Assembly: GCF_002078875.1 (NCBI RefSeq)
Contig: NC_034412.1
Span: 31,691,552 to 31,755,551 of the forward strand
DNA: 64,000 nucleotides
Reading direction: 5' to 3'
Source: Numida meleagris
Lineage: Eukaryota; Chordata; Aves; Galliformes; Numididae
Below, one piece after another: positions 47,468-60,577 of the stretch (the first letter of the stretch is position 1; the number at the start of each line of letters is the position of its first letter). The notes under the pieces are model-generated. The model was not told the origin of the DNA, made no database searches, and saw only the letters and a list, made by a program, of their open reading frames with translations. Made by a program: the position numbers and the translations under genes.

Positions 47468-49499
47468 AATGTATGTGATTGTGTCTACTACAGTTATCTA
47501 CTTAAAAAAAAAGCAAAACTAACCATCAACATTATAATACGAACTCTAATATTCAAAGTTCAGACAATGATCCATTTCCTTTATTTCTATTGACAGAAAC
47601 ACATCAATTCTCTGATATGCAAGAACCAGTTTAGAAATAATAACCCTTATTACTTTTTAAAATAAAATATCTTAATGTATTGGTGGTCACCTCTTGGGGA
47701 GAAGTCAACAGAACAAAAACTGCCTGTACTGGGAAAAATTGACACTAATAAGTCTTAGCAGCAGATGTTGGTGGAAAATCCCCATCCTACCAAAACACTT
47801 GAACTAGGGCTCTGAGTGGCAATTTTTTATTGCTTTATTTAAAAAAAAAATCACTGGCTATCCAGCACTCTACTACCTTGCAACTCCTTCACACTTGACA
47901 GTTCATGCTTATGCAGACTGTATCTGTGAGAATAACTTCATACAAAAAATAATAATAATAATCTAGTTTTCCTAGGAAAAGATTCTAAATTCAAGCTGCT
48001 TACAGCTTGTCATCTTGATAAAACCCCTTATTTATATGATCACACCCAGCCACATACACAGTCACTTGCTGCTGCAAGGAGCGAGGAAAAGCAGAGCTCG
48101 CACAGAATGGGGAGTACAATCAACCTAAACTAATGCACCACTCCGATAGCCAGTGCCTTTTGGAGGCTGATCCATTCTGCACTGCACTGCAGGAGGGACA
48201 GTGTTTCCTGCACAGCTCTATTTCTGTTGCCTAATCACAAGACCACTTACTTTCTCATGCATGTAAAATAATGAATTAATATGATTAAACCGGTTTTGTA
48301 AAAACTGGGGCTTTACGTCATTAATGAACACTTCTACACATTTTTTTAACTGAAAAGAAAACACAGACAATAGGTGGTCAGCTTATGTCTCTACAATCAC
48401 AGCAGTGCTTTTGACTGTAGAAAAGATTACAATCTAATGTATTAATTAGTAAATGTGCATAAAGCAAAAGGTCCTATAAGATTTTTCATTATTTTACTGA
48501 AATAACGGGGTTAGTTACTAATAAATAGTTTGGCGTCTGTAATCCACAAAACCTCGTTTTGTTTAAGTGCTCAGAATATAATTCCACACTATGGTGATGA
48601 GGGCTAACCACTGAGATACCTGCAAAAACAGTCAGATGTGTATGTATGTATAATCAGACTCATAGTAGTGCTTACCCAAGTTTGCAGCCCTTCTGCCAAA
48701 GCTTCCCACACATGGAGAAACTCCTGTTATAAATAATGCCTTTGTTACATGAGAGATAGAGAGGGATATTCTGCATAGATAAAGATGTCCATGAAATCAG
48801 CTACTGGAGGACAAGTCCCCCATCTCACAGGCTGTAATTTCAGCTGCCTGTCAAAGCACTTCTTATCTGGTATCCTTGTTTTTGACACACTTGGTGGATA
48901 GATATTATAGAGAAACAAACATCTTAAGGCTTATAGCAATGCCGTTCTAGCAACCAAAGTGCAAATCCAGTTCCCAAAAATGGAATGAAGGAGAAAGCCT
49001 CCTCCCTCACTGACATGCACACAATCATTAATACTGAAGTGATGCTACAGCTGCCAAGCTGAAATAAATTTTCTTTCTTCTCTGTATTGTCCTATTAACA
49101 GTAATGTAGTTTGTAGCAGATGATCTTACTGTCACTCCAGAGAATACGTGTTTTATTGATGAAAAGAAGAGTAAGTCATCAGCAGTAATGCTGGTGAAGG
49201 TGCATATATTGGCAGCAGCAGAATGGAAAACACAAATAGAATATTAAATGCAACAGCCAGAAAGAATGCAAAATTAGTCAAGTGCAAAGTTGAAATAAAT
49301 TTTAAAATAAAAAAAAATTAAAAAGTAAAATTCAGTAAAATCCAAGTATTTACAAAGAGTCCAACCCTGCTAGCTACAGTCAGCTCCCAGTTACGTGACA
49401 AGGTATGGGACTGAAATACTCTGGGTATTGAAAAATCCAAGATTATAGACATGCTGTGACCATATTGCAGGGATCTAAACAGCTCTGTAGAGTCAGCTT

Positions 49500-49830
49500 G
49501 AATCAAGCAAGGCTCATAAGACACCGTTCAGCTCTGTCCCCAGCTGACCTGCAGAGCCACACAAATGCCGCTGCTCCATGCTGCTCCCTCCTGCAGGCTC
49601 TCACTGCAGTGGCCCTGAGCGAGAGCTCTGAACTGCCATGGCTCGGTGCCCAAGCTGATGAGCTCTCCCAGGAGCCAGGTGCTGAGATGCTCAAAGGGGC
49701 AAAACCAGCTCGGTGAGCCCCATGTCACCATCTGCAGGGTCAGCAGCAGCTGTCCCTGACCCAGGAGCACCTGCAGCCAGCTGGGGTTAACTGCAGAGTG
49801 CAGAGCCTTTATGCTGAAGTGCATACTTTA
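49500..49830. other. GC-richer patch of unknown origin
   Basis: About 330 bp rich in G and C, with many CTGCAG- and CAGCAG-like words, inside an AT-rich region. CpG is rare, so it is not a promoter-type CpG island. Overlapping frames on both strands (49456-49716 plus; 49528-49824 and 49503-49694 minus) stay open for up to 98 codons, as expected of GC-rich DNA with few stops. No family or domain was recognised. It could be the 5' part of an old transposon or a decayed exon. Confidence 0.4.
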
Positions 49831-51313
49831 GGCAACGTGCAATGGTGACAAAGGGGAGGCAGGGGACAGATTGGTTCCAAAATGAAATATTGCTACGTAG
49901 GGAAATCATGGGCAACTGACTCCTAGAATTTCTTTTGCATTCACTGATGTTTAAGGCTAAGTGTAACTTGAGGCATGTAAGTAATATCCCGGTGTTTTGC
50001 ATATTTAAGTTAACATCTCTGGGCACACACAAAACCCTACAGGGCTTAGGATTCATTTTGGTAAAAATAAAAATAAAAATCTGTTATCCACTTTTTAAAA
50101 ATGAAGCTTATCTAATCAGCAAATGAAGAGAGATGTGCAAATACTTTCTGGTTGAAATCTTACTGAAGGTTTCCAAAAAAACAAAACTTCCAGATATCCC
50201 TTTTGACCACTGAACACAGTTCAAAAGACAAATTTTTCTTGGAACTTAATACCATTGTCCAAATTGAAGTGCAAGCAAAACCTGACCTGAAACTAGAGAT
50301 CTCAGTGGACTGCTCTGCTGGTGAGCACTGGTTGGAGCTAATTAATGTGTACTGAAGACTCTGCAGCTGCTTCCTGGCCAGGAGAGCCTGAGTGTTGTGC
50401 CTGAGCTCTGACAACACTTCACACTTTATGGCTGTGCCTACCAGGAAAGTAGTCATCAACAGAAATTAGAGCTGGTCAGGAATTTTCCACTGAAATACAT
50501 TTTGCAGTAGGAAAAACAAAAATAAAATACAAAACAACACAGCAGTTGCTGTTAGATCTATTGCCTCTCTTCCTGACCCAAAGGAAAAGCCAGCCTTTTC
50601 ATCTTCACAATCTCTTTGGTCTGGCAGGACATGATATTAACTGATGTTCGCACCAGTGTATTAGGGGAAGAACTGAAGAACACATTTTAAAGCCTGGCAT
50701 TTCATAAACTAATCCCTGTTTGTCATATATTCTTCTATAGCTATAAAGCATGTTTTATAGTGCATTTTATTCTATTTATTAGAATATAATTCACTTCGGT
50801 GCGTATTATACCTACATTAATAATAACATTAGGGTTGCAGTGAACTTATAAATATCTTATTATACTTTCTGAGGTCAGAGAACTCCAGCCCCATAGCTGC
50901 TCTAACAAAACATCCCCATCTTCTAGTGTAAGCATATTCCAAATCAATTCCAAACATCACAACAAACAGGAAAAGTACAAACAGAAACCAAGCAAACCAC
51001 TGCAGTGCCATCATTCTCCTTCATGCTATTGCACTCGGTCCCAACCCGAATGCACACTGGCAACCCCACAGCCCTATGTTAAAATGAGCAGTCTGGGCAA
51101 TCTCTGTTAGACATCTCTTGACGGTAGGAAAGAAGTCCATGCGCAAACCAGATGCGTGAGGGTGCTGCATAGACACTGCCTCTGGGATTCAATTCCTTTC
51201 TACGAGCACAGCTAAAAAAATCTTAACTAGCTCATTGATCTCATGCCTTCCAATACTCTGTCTTTATTTTTTGCTCATATTCACATCCAGAAAGGAGTTG
51301 CTTTGTTAGTTGG

Positions 51314-51333
51314 TTTTTTTTTTTTTTTTTTTT
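51314..51333. repeat. Homopolymer, T20
   Basis: An uninterrupted T run between GTTGG and CCTG, with no identified retroposon body. Confidence 0.85.
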
Positions 51334-53021
51334 CCTGTTAGAAAATTCTACAGCTTGGTATTGGAATGATGTTTGCTTCCTTCACTGTTATTTCATGAAC
51401 TAGCAAATCACTCCAAGTTGTTCTCCCATGTCCCGAAGCAAATACCTTCCCACTTTTATTGCACTCTGTTCCCCATGACCTTGTTGATCCAACTTTCCCT
51501 TTAGAGAAATTCTCTACATGAGTCCACACAGGTTACACCTATGGAAATGCAGTCAGTATAGAAAACCAGGGAAGGAGGAGTTGTTCATTAGATTTATGAA
51601 CTCTAGCACAGTGGGCTAAACCATAGAAAGCACAATTCCACATTTAAATAATTCAGAAAACATTTCACTAACTCATCATTATTTTTTTCCACGTGCTTTT
51701 ACATGAGAAATTTCAAGATCTGAACTTTAGTCAGATCTGGGGAAAAAAGATGTTGCAATGCAAGTTTCCCACTGGATGGAAATTCTAATTTTATCTCTGG
51801 TCTCATCAAGATCATTTATTACATAATGCATAAATATCAAGTCTTCCAAAGCAAACAGTACTTGCTTGAGGAAAACATTTGGGAATGATTAACTAATACA
51901 ACACAGACATTCAACCACACTGAATAAGGTTCCTTCTTTCTGTTATTTAATGTTCATATTTAGCAAGTTTCAGGACTTAGTTTGGTCCTAATTTGAATAC
52001 ATGTAAGTTCCAGTGCATAAACATATGCTCCTTACTGCATTAGCTCAAGATTTTCAGAATCAAAGAATACATTACTTTTTAGTTACTATGCAAAACTGCA
52101 GAAATCAGAAACCGGTAATCCAGACAAATAATGAAGCACAGATTTAATGAGAAGCTACCTGTGGTTAGGCATAAACTAACATCTGCAATTATTTTATATT
52201 ACATACCATGTCTAGCACTGTAGATGTAAAGATCTTTGAATGTTGTTAATTCCCTTAGAGCATTAGAGACCCAGGAAAACCTTTGCTAAATAACTGAGAT
52301 TCAACAAACAAACACACAGGATAGCAGTTTTCAGCCTCAACTCAGAAAACATTTTCAGGGCTCTAAGATTCTGGAAATGATTCTGGCTGTCTGCCAGATG
52401 GCTAATGGCTTTCTGTCTTCTGAATGTCTCAATGTTTTTGCAGTATACTGGTCAGCGTGCGCATGTAGCAGCTGACAATGAACTCACAAACAGATTTACT
52501 GCTCTAACATTGAAGGAGAGCTGGCTTCAGGCACTTGCATCAGAGAGAGATGGGCAGAGAGAAGCATGCTACCTTCACCTAAATTAAGTACCTGTAGGTG
52601 TCTAGACTAAGCTACTGAAGTGTCCCTTAGCAGCCCATGTGTAATCAAGCTAGTTATCATTAAAGACAACTCACAAGTTTTTCTGTTTAGATTTAATAAA
52701 CAAACAAGGAAGGAAATGCAGAGAGGGGTTGGCATTACGTAGGGAGAGTCAAGCTCAGGAACATTTTGAGAAGAAAAACAGGGAAATTTGAAGTTCTTTG
52801 CTGGGAAACAGTGGGTTGGTCTGGTACCAATGCCATGGTCAGAGCAGATGGTTGTCTGTATTGGGTCAAGCCATGTAGCAGAGACTGGGACCACAGCATC
52901 CACTCAATCCATGTTGTATCAGCCACGAGACCAAAACCTAGCAGAAAAATGATGCCTATCAATGTCAATACGTGCTGGAGGGAGGGAAAGGGAAGGGGTA
53001 ACAGACAGGATTGCGTAATCA

Positions 53022-53150
53022 TATAATAAACACTGTTGGAAGAGACCTACAAGGATCACTGAGCCCAACTCCTGGCTCCACACAAGACCATACAGAACTC
53101 AAACTAGATATCTGTAAGCACTGTCCAAACTCTTTTGGAACTCCAGCAAG
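53022..53150 (-). mobile_element. CR1 LINE, short 3' fragment
   Basis: TTGGAAGAGACCTACAAGGA, then CCCAACTCCTGGCTCCACAC and CTGTCCAAACTCTTTTGGAA, match the reversed 3' UTR of the CR1 subfamily seen on the plus strand at 7.78-7.86 kb. The terminal octamers are missing or mutated. Borders are approximate. Confidence 0.8.
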
Positions 53151-56100
53151 CTTAATTTTCAGTGATTGGAAAAGAGGAGAAAAATAAGTTTCTTGAAAAC
53201 CAGGGCTGAAGCTAGACGCAACAGATACAAGGCAGGAAGCTCACTACAGATGAGACAATTGCTGCTGCCAGCTTTACCTATTTGCTGGTACATTTCCTGG
53301 GCACACAGAATTGCTTATTAAAGGCATACATACAAATTTGAGGGATACCCAAATATATTTGGATGCTTAATTCCTTAAGGATGAATTTAGGCATTAAATA
53401 TAAGTTGTACAGGTGTACTCAAGGACTGGATTTTATTATTCAAATCACTCTGTCCTTTTCTCCTACATGTGGCGATACAAACTTGAAAGACTAACACTTG
53501 TCTGCAGTATAAACCTATATAACACATATAAAGCACAGTTCTGTGGACGTTCCTAATATGGAATTTGTTATAAAAATGACTATTTTGAGATATTTCATCA
53601 CCATATACTCAAAAGCTTATTCACAAGTTATATCTGAAATGGATATGTACTGAACATCTGCAGTACGAAAATAGTAAGAGATAATGTGAGGGATTTTGTG
53701 ATTAAAGGAGGCCCCAACCATGTTTGTTAGGATTATTCTCTAGCCAGCACCCACTTGTTCCCTGAGAGAGCGTATCTCTTCCCATCCTGCCTGGACAGCC
53801 ATTATGAACAAATACCTGGAAATCAGTACTTTAATTTGCTGTGCAATGTAAGACCATGAGCATTTCAGCTTATAGCTTTCAGTAAATACAGAATACAGCT
53901 GTGTTTACAGCTCTAAATCTGATTGTCTCCATAGGCTATATCAACTGCACTCCTCTATACACCAAGAGTAGTAAGAGGGTTGTTTAATTTTTCCTCCCCC
54001 CCTCTCCTTTCTATCTCCAGCTTTGAACTTACTAATTTTTTTCTTTGCTATTTTCCCCCCTATTTTGTTGACACAAGATTGCACAGTATATGTTTCTTCA
54101 TACCTAATATTAACTCCGGTAGTTTTCCTAATGAAAAAAGTCCATAACCCTTCAGTGAACATATGTTATCACATATGTTTAATGCAAACTGCAGATGTAA
54201 CGCTTGTAAAAAGTCATCCTTTAGCTGATCTGGATGTTAATCTGCAAGCTGAACAAGTGGAGAACCTCTCAACCTGTTATGCCTGTGAGCTACATAACAA
54301 ATGCTCTGTCATGTATGCCCTTATGAAAGTTCACAAGCATCCCAACAACAGTATCTGAGGCAGATTCTTCTTCATAGATCCAGATATTTATTTTGACTTT
54401 TAGAACAAAAGCTAGAAATTTCAGATGCGTTAAAATTATTCTGCGATAGATAATAATTTTGATTAAATGAGAAGAATTAACTCCCAAAGACTACTTTGAA
54501 AATCTTGGTAAGAAAATTAAATTTAAAACAGAGCAGTCCTCCAACATTTTTGATCCACAATGTCTCTCAAGTGCATGACAATGCTTCGGTCATAAACAGA
54601 TAAAAAGGAGTCCAAATCAGGCTGCAGACTTCTTAGCAATGTATTCATCAAGAATCAGGAAATCCCAGTTCATGTCTTTATACTGAAGTCAGCACTGAAA
54701 CCACAAATCTAGTAACCTACAATAAAAGCGCTCTTTTTATTCTTCTTAGTTTTCAAAACATTTTTAAATGATTTTGAAATATCTTATGAGGGAAAAAAAA
54801 GAACATATTGAAACCTTGAAAAGTTTCATGAAAGAAGAGAGCTCTCATATGACTAGAGCAGAAAAAGATCGTTCTACTGGAACGCTCGTGGAAGATTCAA
54901 GACAAAGAATCAATATTCAAGTAACAAGCAAACAAGGGAGAAGCCACGAAAGCAATTGAAATAATGTTTTATTTAAGGCATGTTTGTCCATTTCCTTTGA
55001 CACTGTTAGGGTTTTGCCTGAAGTTTGAATTCTAGGAATGCATCTTTACGTAATACAGTAAATGTAACAGAGTAGTGCAAAATGATGGTGGATCCTGAAA
55101 CATGAAGCCCACAGGTCTTAAACAAGGCACATTTCAGAAGTGAGATGAACATTTTAGCTTGAAATCACGTTGTGATATTGTTTGTTGCCAGCATATTCCA
55201 TTATGTTTGAGTACACAAAGACACTACCTCCTCCCACTTAATTCCTATGCAGTTATTTAACTCCTCCCCTCTCTTTCCATTTTATTGGCTTTGACGCCTC
55301 ATTGATGGCTATCATACATCCCAGGCAAATGGAAGCTCTTAGGTACTATACGATATGGATTTTAAAAAGAAAGAAAAACTACCCAAAACATAGCCAACAC
55401 TTGAAGTGAAATATTGGACATGTTATAAAGAGGTATCTCTGCAACAGTGTGTTATGATCTGTAAAGCTTATTTATCCAGGTCTTAAATGGCTATCTCTCA
55501 GCATAATCTGAATGCTTGAAAGCATTTAATCTTGCAATATCTGGCATTCCAGTTTACAGTTAAGAATTTGGGTTTTGTTAAAATGACAGATATTTTTAGA
55601 TATCCATTATGAAAATTATAGTTTTGGAAAGATTATTGTTGATAGCATGTATTTTGCTTAATCATTTCACAGTTCTTCCCACTTATCCTGATGACTAGCT
55701 TTGTCTTTCTCTACATGATGCACTAACATTCTGAGCAATTTTTACTGCCACATCCCAACTGGTTTTACACAGATTAATTCTTCCTCAGTGAAACATGATG
55801 TGTGGGTTTGCAGGGGCATAAACAACCATGCAGAAGATCCATAATCCTATTTCTTTATATTGCACGAAACTTGGTGTAATGTTAATCCTTGTTTTTTTTT
55901 TTAAACTACTAATAACCTTTAAGTACTGTAGTGGACTTATTTTTGGAGTGGACTCTTCTTGGAATAAGTTTTGTAGTATAATCAAAATAAGTTATTTTAG
56001 AGTTTACATTTATATTCAAAGATTATTGTTTTGTTTGTTGAATCAAAATTAAGCAGTTTCTATTTTAAATTCTACATTTCTTATACTTTCCTGTAAATAC

Positions 56101-59100
56101 AGTTCATTTAGATGCATTTTTTCCCATTTTCCTTAGCTATACCACAACATTAGTGATAAATTCACATGATACAGAAAAGTAACATGTTAAAATAAAACCC
56201 TGAAATAATTTGAGATACATATTTTTATTACTACAAATTAGCTGACAAATGTTTCAGCCATTACTCTACTTGTGGGTATTAGATACAGATCAGGTGTTTA
56301 TCTAGTGCAAATAATTTTTTGAGACAAATCAGTGAGAACTACAACAGTTTGTACTAGTTGGTGAATTAGCTTAGGTCCTCAGTAATGTATGATCATAACT
56401 TACTTTCATGTATTGTGTGGCTGATTATCTAAATTACAGAATTTCATCATATTTACTTGAGTTGGTGTCTTTTTAATTCAAAGAAGTATTGGAACATAAG
56501 AATAAACAGTAATATTATCCAACATTAATGCAGTGGTCCCCTGGAGAGATTGTTTGAGAATAAGAAGTTTAAAAATAACTTACCTTTCATGCACAATTAA
56601 TACTAAATACTAAAAATACACAGACTAGCTAGTTAGTGTTTTTCTTTGTTTTGTTTTTTAATTATCCATAAATCTCCATGGTATTTCTCATTTATACAGA
56701 TGAAAATGTAAATGTAAAATTTAACAGGTTGTACAAGCATATTTTATGGTATATCACTTTACAACACTGCTTCAGAATGAAATAAATTATCATCAGTGTG
56801 TTTGGAGTTGCTGAGTGAAGCTTGAGCAACAGCAGGCAAATGCAGGTACCCAGCAAAACATGCACAACTGCAGTTTAAGCACAATAAAACTGCCATATCA
56901 TGCCCCTGTACATCACTTCCCAGCTTACAGTACCCTGCATTATCTTCTACAGTGAGAATGTTTACCACTGAATCTATTCTTGTCATAAAATTTGCTCTAG
57001 AGTCTGTTATTTCTTTAAATCGTTTCTGGAATATTTGGTCTAATTATGAGTAATAAGGGCAAAGAACCAAGGAAATTCAAACACATGTCTAGCTTTAAGA
57101 CAGATTAACCTAACATACATAGTGCCATGTTTTAAACCCTACCAGACATGAGTCAAACTTCTACAGTGATAACTATTTCATTTTAGCAAAGACATAGTGC
57201 AAATCCATTAATAACATAGTTACAGAACCACTTCACACCCTCCGCTTCTCTAGAAGCCCCAGATCTTCCCTAGTGCGATCTCTAGATTCTCTTTTTTTTC
57301 CTGCAACATCTGATAATCTAACAGAAATATTTTCCAAAGCTGGTCCTGCTCTATAGCCATGGGCTGACATTAAATCACTTACTGGAGGAATATCTGAGCA
57401 ACCCTTCTGTGGTTATCAAACAGATATGGATAGGCAATGCTTGGTTTCCTCACACTTCCAAGTATGGCTGCAAATATGTCTCACACAAAAGGATTTTTGC
57501 AGGAATGCAGTGATGAAACACATTCATTATATCAAGTGTTTATAGAAAATATATCAGCAAAACTGTAAGGATTATTTCCCCACAACCACATCATTATCTT
57601 CCTTCCTCTCAAAATTATATCTCGGAAGCATCCCAAAATGTTTTTCTTTTCACTGGAGATACCTTCCATTATTGTTTCATTCTACATTTTTCACCTTTTT
57701 TCCCCCCCCCTTCCATCTACTTTAAAGGTATACCTTAGAGAATTCATATTATGGTTTTGATATATTTGGCTTTGTCTTCTAAGTTATATAGAATTTAATC
57801 ATGGGGTCACTTGAGTCAAGTAGCTCTGCTGTTTCTAATCTACTAACTGGACATTTTTGCTGAAATTGGAGAGGACAAGTCCTATTAGGATTTTGACACC
57901 ATAGGTCAAGAAGTCTTTATTTCTTCTATAATTTTATTTTTCATTGAGCCATGTTTTCAGTTTTCCCAGTTAATACTGGGAAATTGAAATCACTCATTGC
58001 TACAGCCTGATTGTTTTCTTATTTTCCTCATGTTGTGCTGATGGCAGTTGCTCTCTTTCCTCTCCTGCCTCCTTGTTCCAGAAGTAATCTGTGTCCTTTT
58101 ACCTTATCAGGTCTACTGCTAGGATGTACATACATCTAAAACAAATTGTTGTTTTAGATGAAAATATGGCTTTGAAGGTAGTAAAGCAATTCAGCAGATT
58201 TCTCAAATATTCCTCACCTAACTCTTTACATTTAATGAAGTTTCAACCTCCTTTCCAAACTCTTCAAGGACATAAAGAACGAACAGTTTGAATGAGAGCA
58301 CCTGCACACAACGACCAAATTTTCTCCAAAACATTATTTACTTAAATGTTGGAAACCCAATTCTTCATATTGTCACTTACCTGTTGTCCAAATCCTTTGC
58401 CAAAGTGAGAGACAATGAGGGGCCTCCCCTTTGTTTTGAAAGCTGCACTGCAATGCTGAGTTTGAGCAATCACATCTCACTGCCACTGAATGAGTAAGCC
58501 ACCTTCTTTCACCCATAGGGATTAGTGCCCTCACCTGCTTATGCAGCCCAACAGGGAGCCACACCATGAAGCACAGGCAAGCAGGGCAGGAGAGGTGATC
58601 CCAAACAGTGATGAGAGACTTGTAGACAATACCTTGTTTATGCAGTATATTGCAGAGAGGTGGCAGCTGTCATCTCCACCTTTGTTTTATGCACTCATAA
58701 AGGCCTGTGAGCTCTTGCTCACCTGCTTATTTACACATGCTTACTGCATGTGTATATAAACAGTAAAGCTCTCCAGTGTGACCATAAATGATAGTGTTTA
58801 CTGTTACAACTTAAAATGTAGAAACACTGCACAAAGCATTCAAATAAAACACTGCATTTGACTTCATTCAACAATAGAAAGCAAAACCAAGAGCAGAGGG
58901 TGAAGCAGTATTTGATCAGACCTTGTTTTGTCCTTAACTTGTTTTGCTGTGCCTGGAGATATTGCAAGTTCACTTGCAGCCTCACATACAGTTTTGCTGC
59001 TACTCTGATTAAATGCTACACGGTATCCAGTCTTGTGGATAAAAGCCCATGTGGCTCTATATTCACTTCCTGAGAATTACGACTTTTCACAACAGAGAAA

Positions 59101-60235
59101 GAAAAATATTTTTTCCTATAGAAGACAATATTAAGTGAATAACAGGATATCACTATAATAAATAACAATGTAGTATCATCTTTTCTTACATGTGCACTAA
59201 TCAGCCTAAGGAAACGTTTGTCTTCTTGCGAAATAATGGCTTCTGACAGAGATGGCTAAATAATAAAAATCTTTGTCCATCAGTTCATTGGAAAAAAAAA
59301 AAACACAAACACATCAAAAGTCCCTGTCTATGCTGGGCAATTAAATTTCTCTATAGGTAGTTTCCTCCTTTGTTTTTCCTGTACTGGTATTGAATACTTC
59401 TATTCTACAGCTTACATTCAAAAACACTAACACCCCTTTAAGCAAGAGAGCAATGACCATTTAATGACTACATCCTTAAACAGATTTTGTCCACACCTTT
59501 CCCATACTATTATGTGGCCGTAATGATACTAGAAGTGGTAATTCTTATATTGGAGGTGTACAAGAATACTAAAATGACAAAAAAAATTTTAAGTCTCCCA
59601 AAGAAAAGAACAAATAGGAAGCTGGCTATTGTTAGCTGAAGAAATGATAACATAAAACAATATTGAAAAACCTGTATCTTCTCATTTTCAGACCACATCT
59701 CCAACTGACAGAGTCTAAAAATTGAGAATATCCATTAAAAAGCATTACAATTCTTTCCTTTCCTATGCATAGGATAAAGATCATCCTCACTTTTCTTACA
59801 CAGAAGAAATGTTTACAACAACCCAGCCTTGAACTTAAAAATAAAAAAAAATAAAAATATACATTTAGCTTTGCAACAAGTCATAAAGCCACTTAAACAG
59901 AAAATATATCAATGTATGTCATATAGAGGTTCAAGTCAAAACAGCAATCTTTAGTTTTAACCACTGAACTCATCTGCTGAAGCAGATCAGTAGAAAGTCA
60001 GAGGTGTTAATAAACCCACTACACTTCAAGAAGTAAATTCACTGTCTGAACTAATATTTACTTTCATTGTCTTACTGAAGAAACATTAATATGAACATTT
60101 TTGATTTTACTATATTTTTACATTAGAGCTGATGGATTATATCTATATAAATATATTTATGTTTTAAAACATACAATAAATATCTGCAACTTTTTAAAAA
60201 GTTATGTGGATTTTAGTTAAAGAAGTTAACAAGGG
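53151..60235. other. 7 kb without recognisable gene
   Basis: AT-rich, unique-looking sequence. Frames such as 54023-54358 (111 codons) and 58731-58985 have no domain. A slightly GC-richer part lies around 58400-58720. No transposon or RNA gene was recognised. Confidence 0.55.
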
Positions 60236-60577
60236 TGTAACAATCAGAAAGATCAACACAATGGAAAGATGTCACAACAGAGGTATAAGGACAGAAAGAC
60301 CAGCTTGACGGAAAGGTGTTACAAAGGAAGGGAGTGGACTGCTCCTCTATCTCCGTGGATGTAGGTTCACAGGGGAAACTCCACAGAAAAGAAATCTCCA
60401 GAAAAAGATCCTTCCTCAGTTGCAGTCAGCCCTTAAATTAGGCCTAACAGAGGTCTTGGCTCCACCCCTTCTGGTTGCACAGATGAATTGCCTTTACCTG
60501 TGCTTCCAGGGCTGACTGGGTCTTTTCCCCAGATGCTCAGTCAGTGGTTTAGGCTGTGACTCAGCAGCTCCCATACA
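60236..60577 (-). mobile_element. Solo LTR of an endogenous retrovirus, 342 bp, 5-bp duplication
   Basis: The LTR is flanked by AAGGG on both sides (60231-60235 and 60578-60582). It starts TGTAACAATC and ends CTCCCATACA on the plus strand. The minus strand is preferred as sense: it begins TGTATGGGAG, has a TTTAAGGGC TATA-like element (complement near 60432-60440) and ends GATTGTTACA. Orientation is less certain than for the other LTRs. A 5-bp duplication separates it from the three 6-bp LTRs and points to an ERVL-like family. No viral genes are adjacent. Confidence 0.82.

Larger units (their letters stand above)
46067..53021. other. 7 kb without recognisable gene
   Basis: Mostly AT-rich unique sequence with T runs at 47450-47467 and 51314-51333 and a GC-richer patch at about 49500-49830. 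No exon, RNA gene or transposon was recognised. Frames of up to 99 codons show no domain. Confidence 0.55.

Noticed and set aside
54023..54358. 111-codon plus-strand frame starting with a hydrophobic leader and containing several cysteines
   Set aside because: No family recognised. The leader arises from a T/C-rich tract and there is no supporting promoter, splice or poly(A) context.
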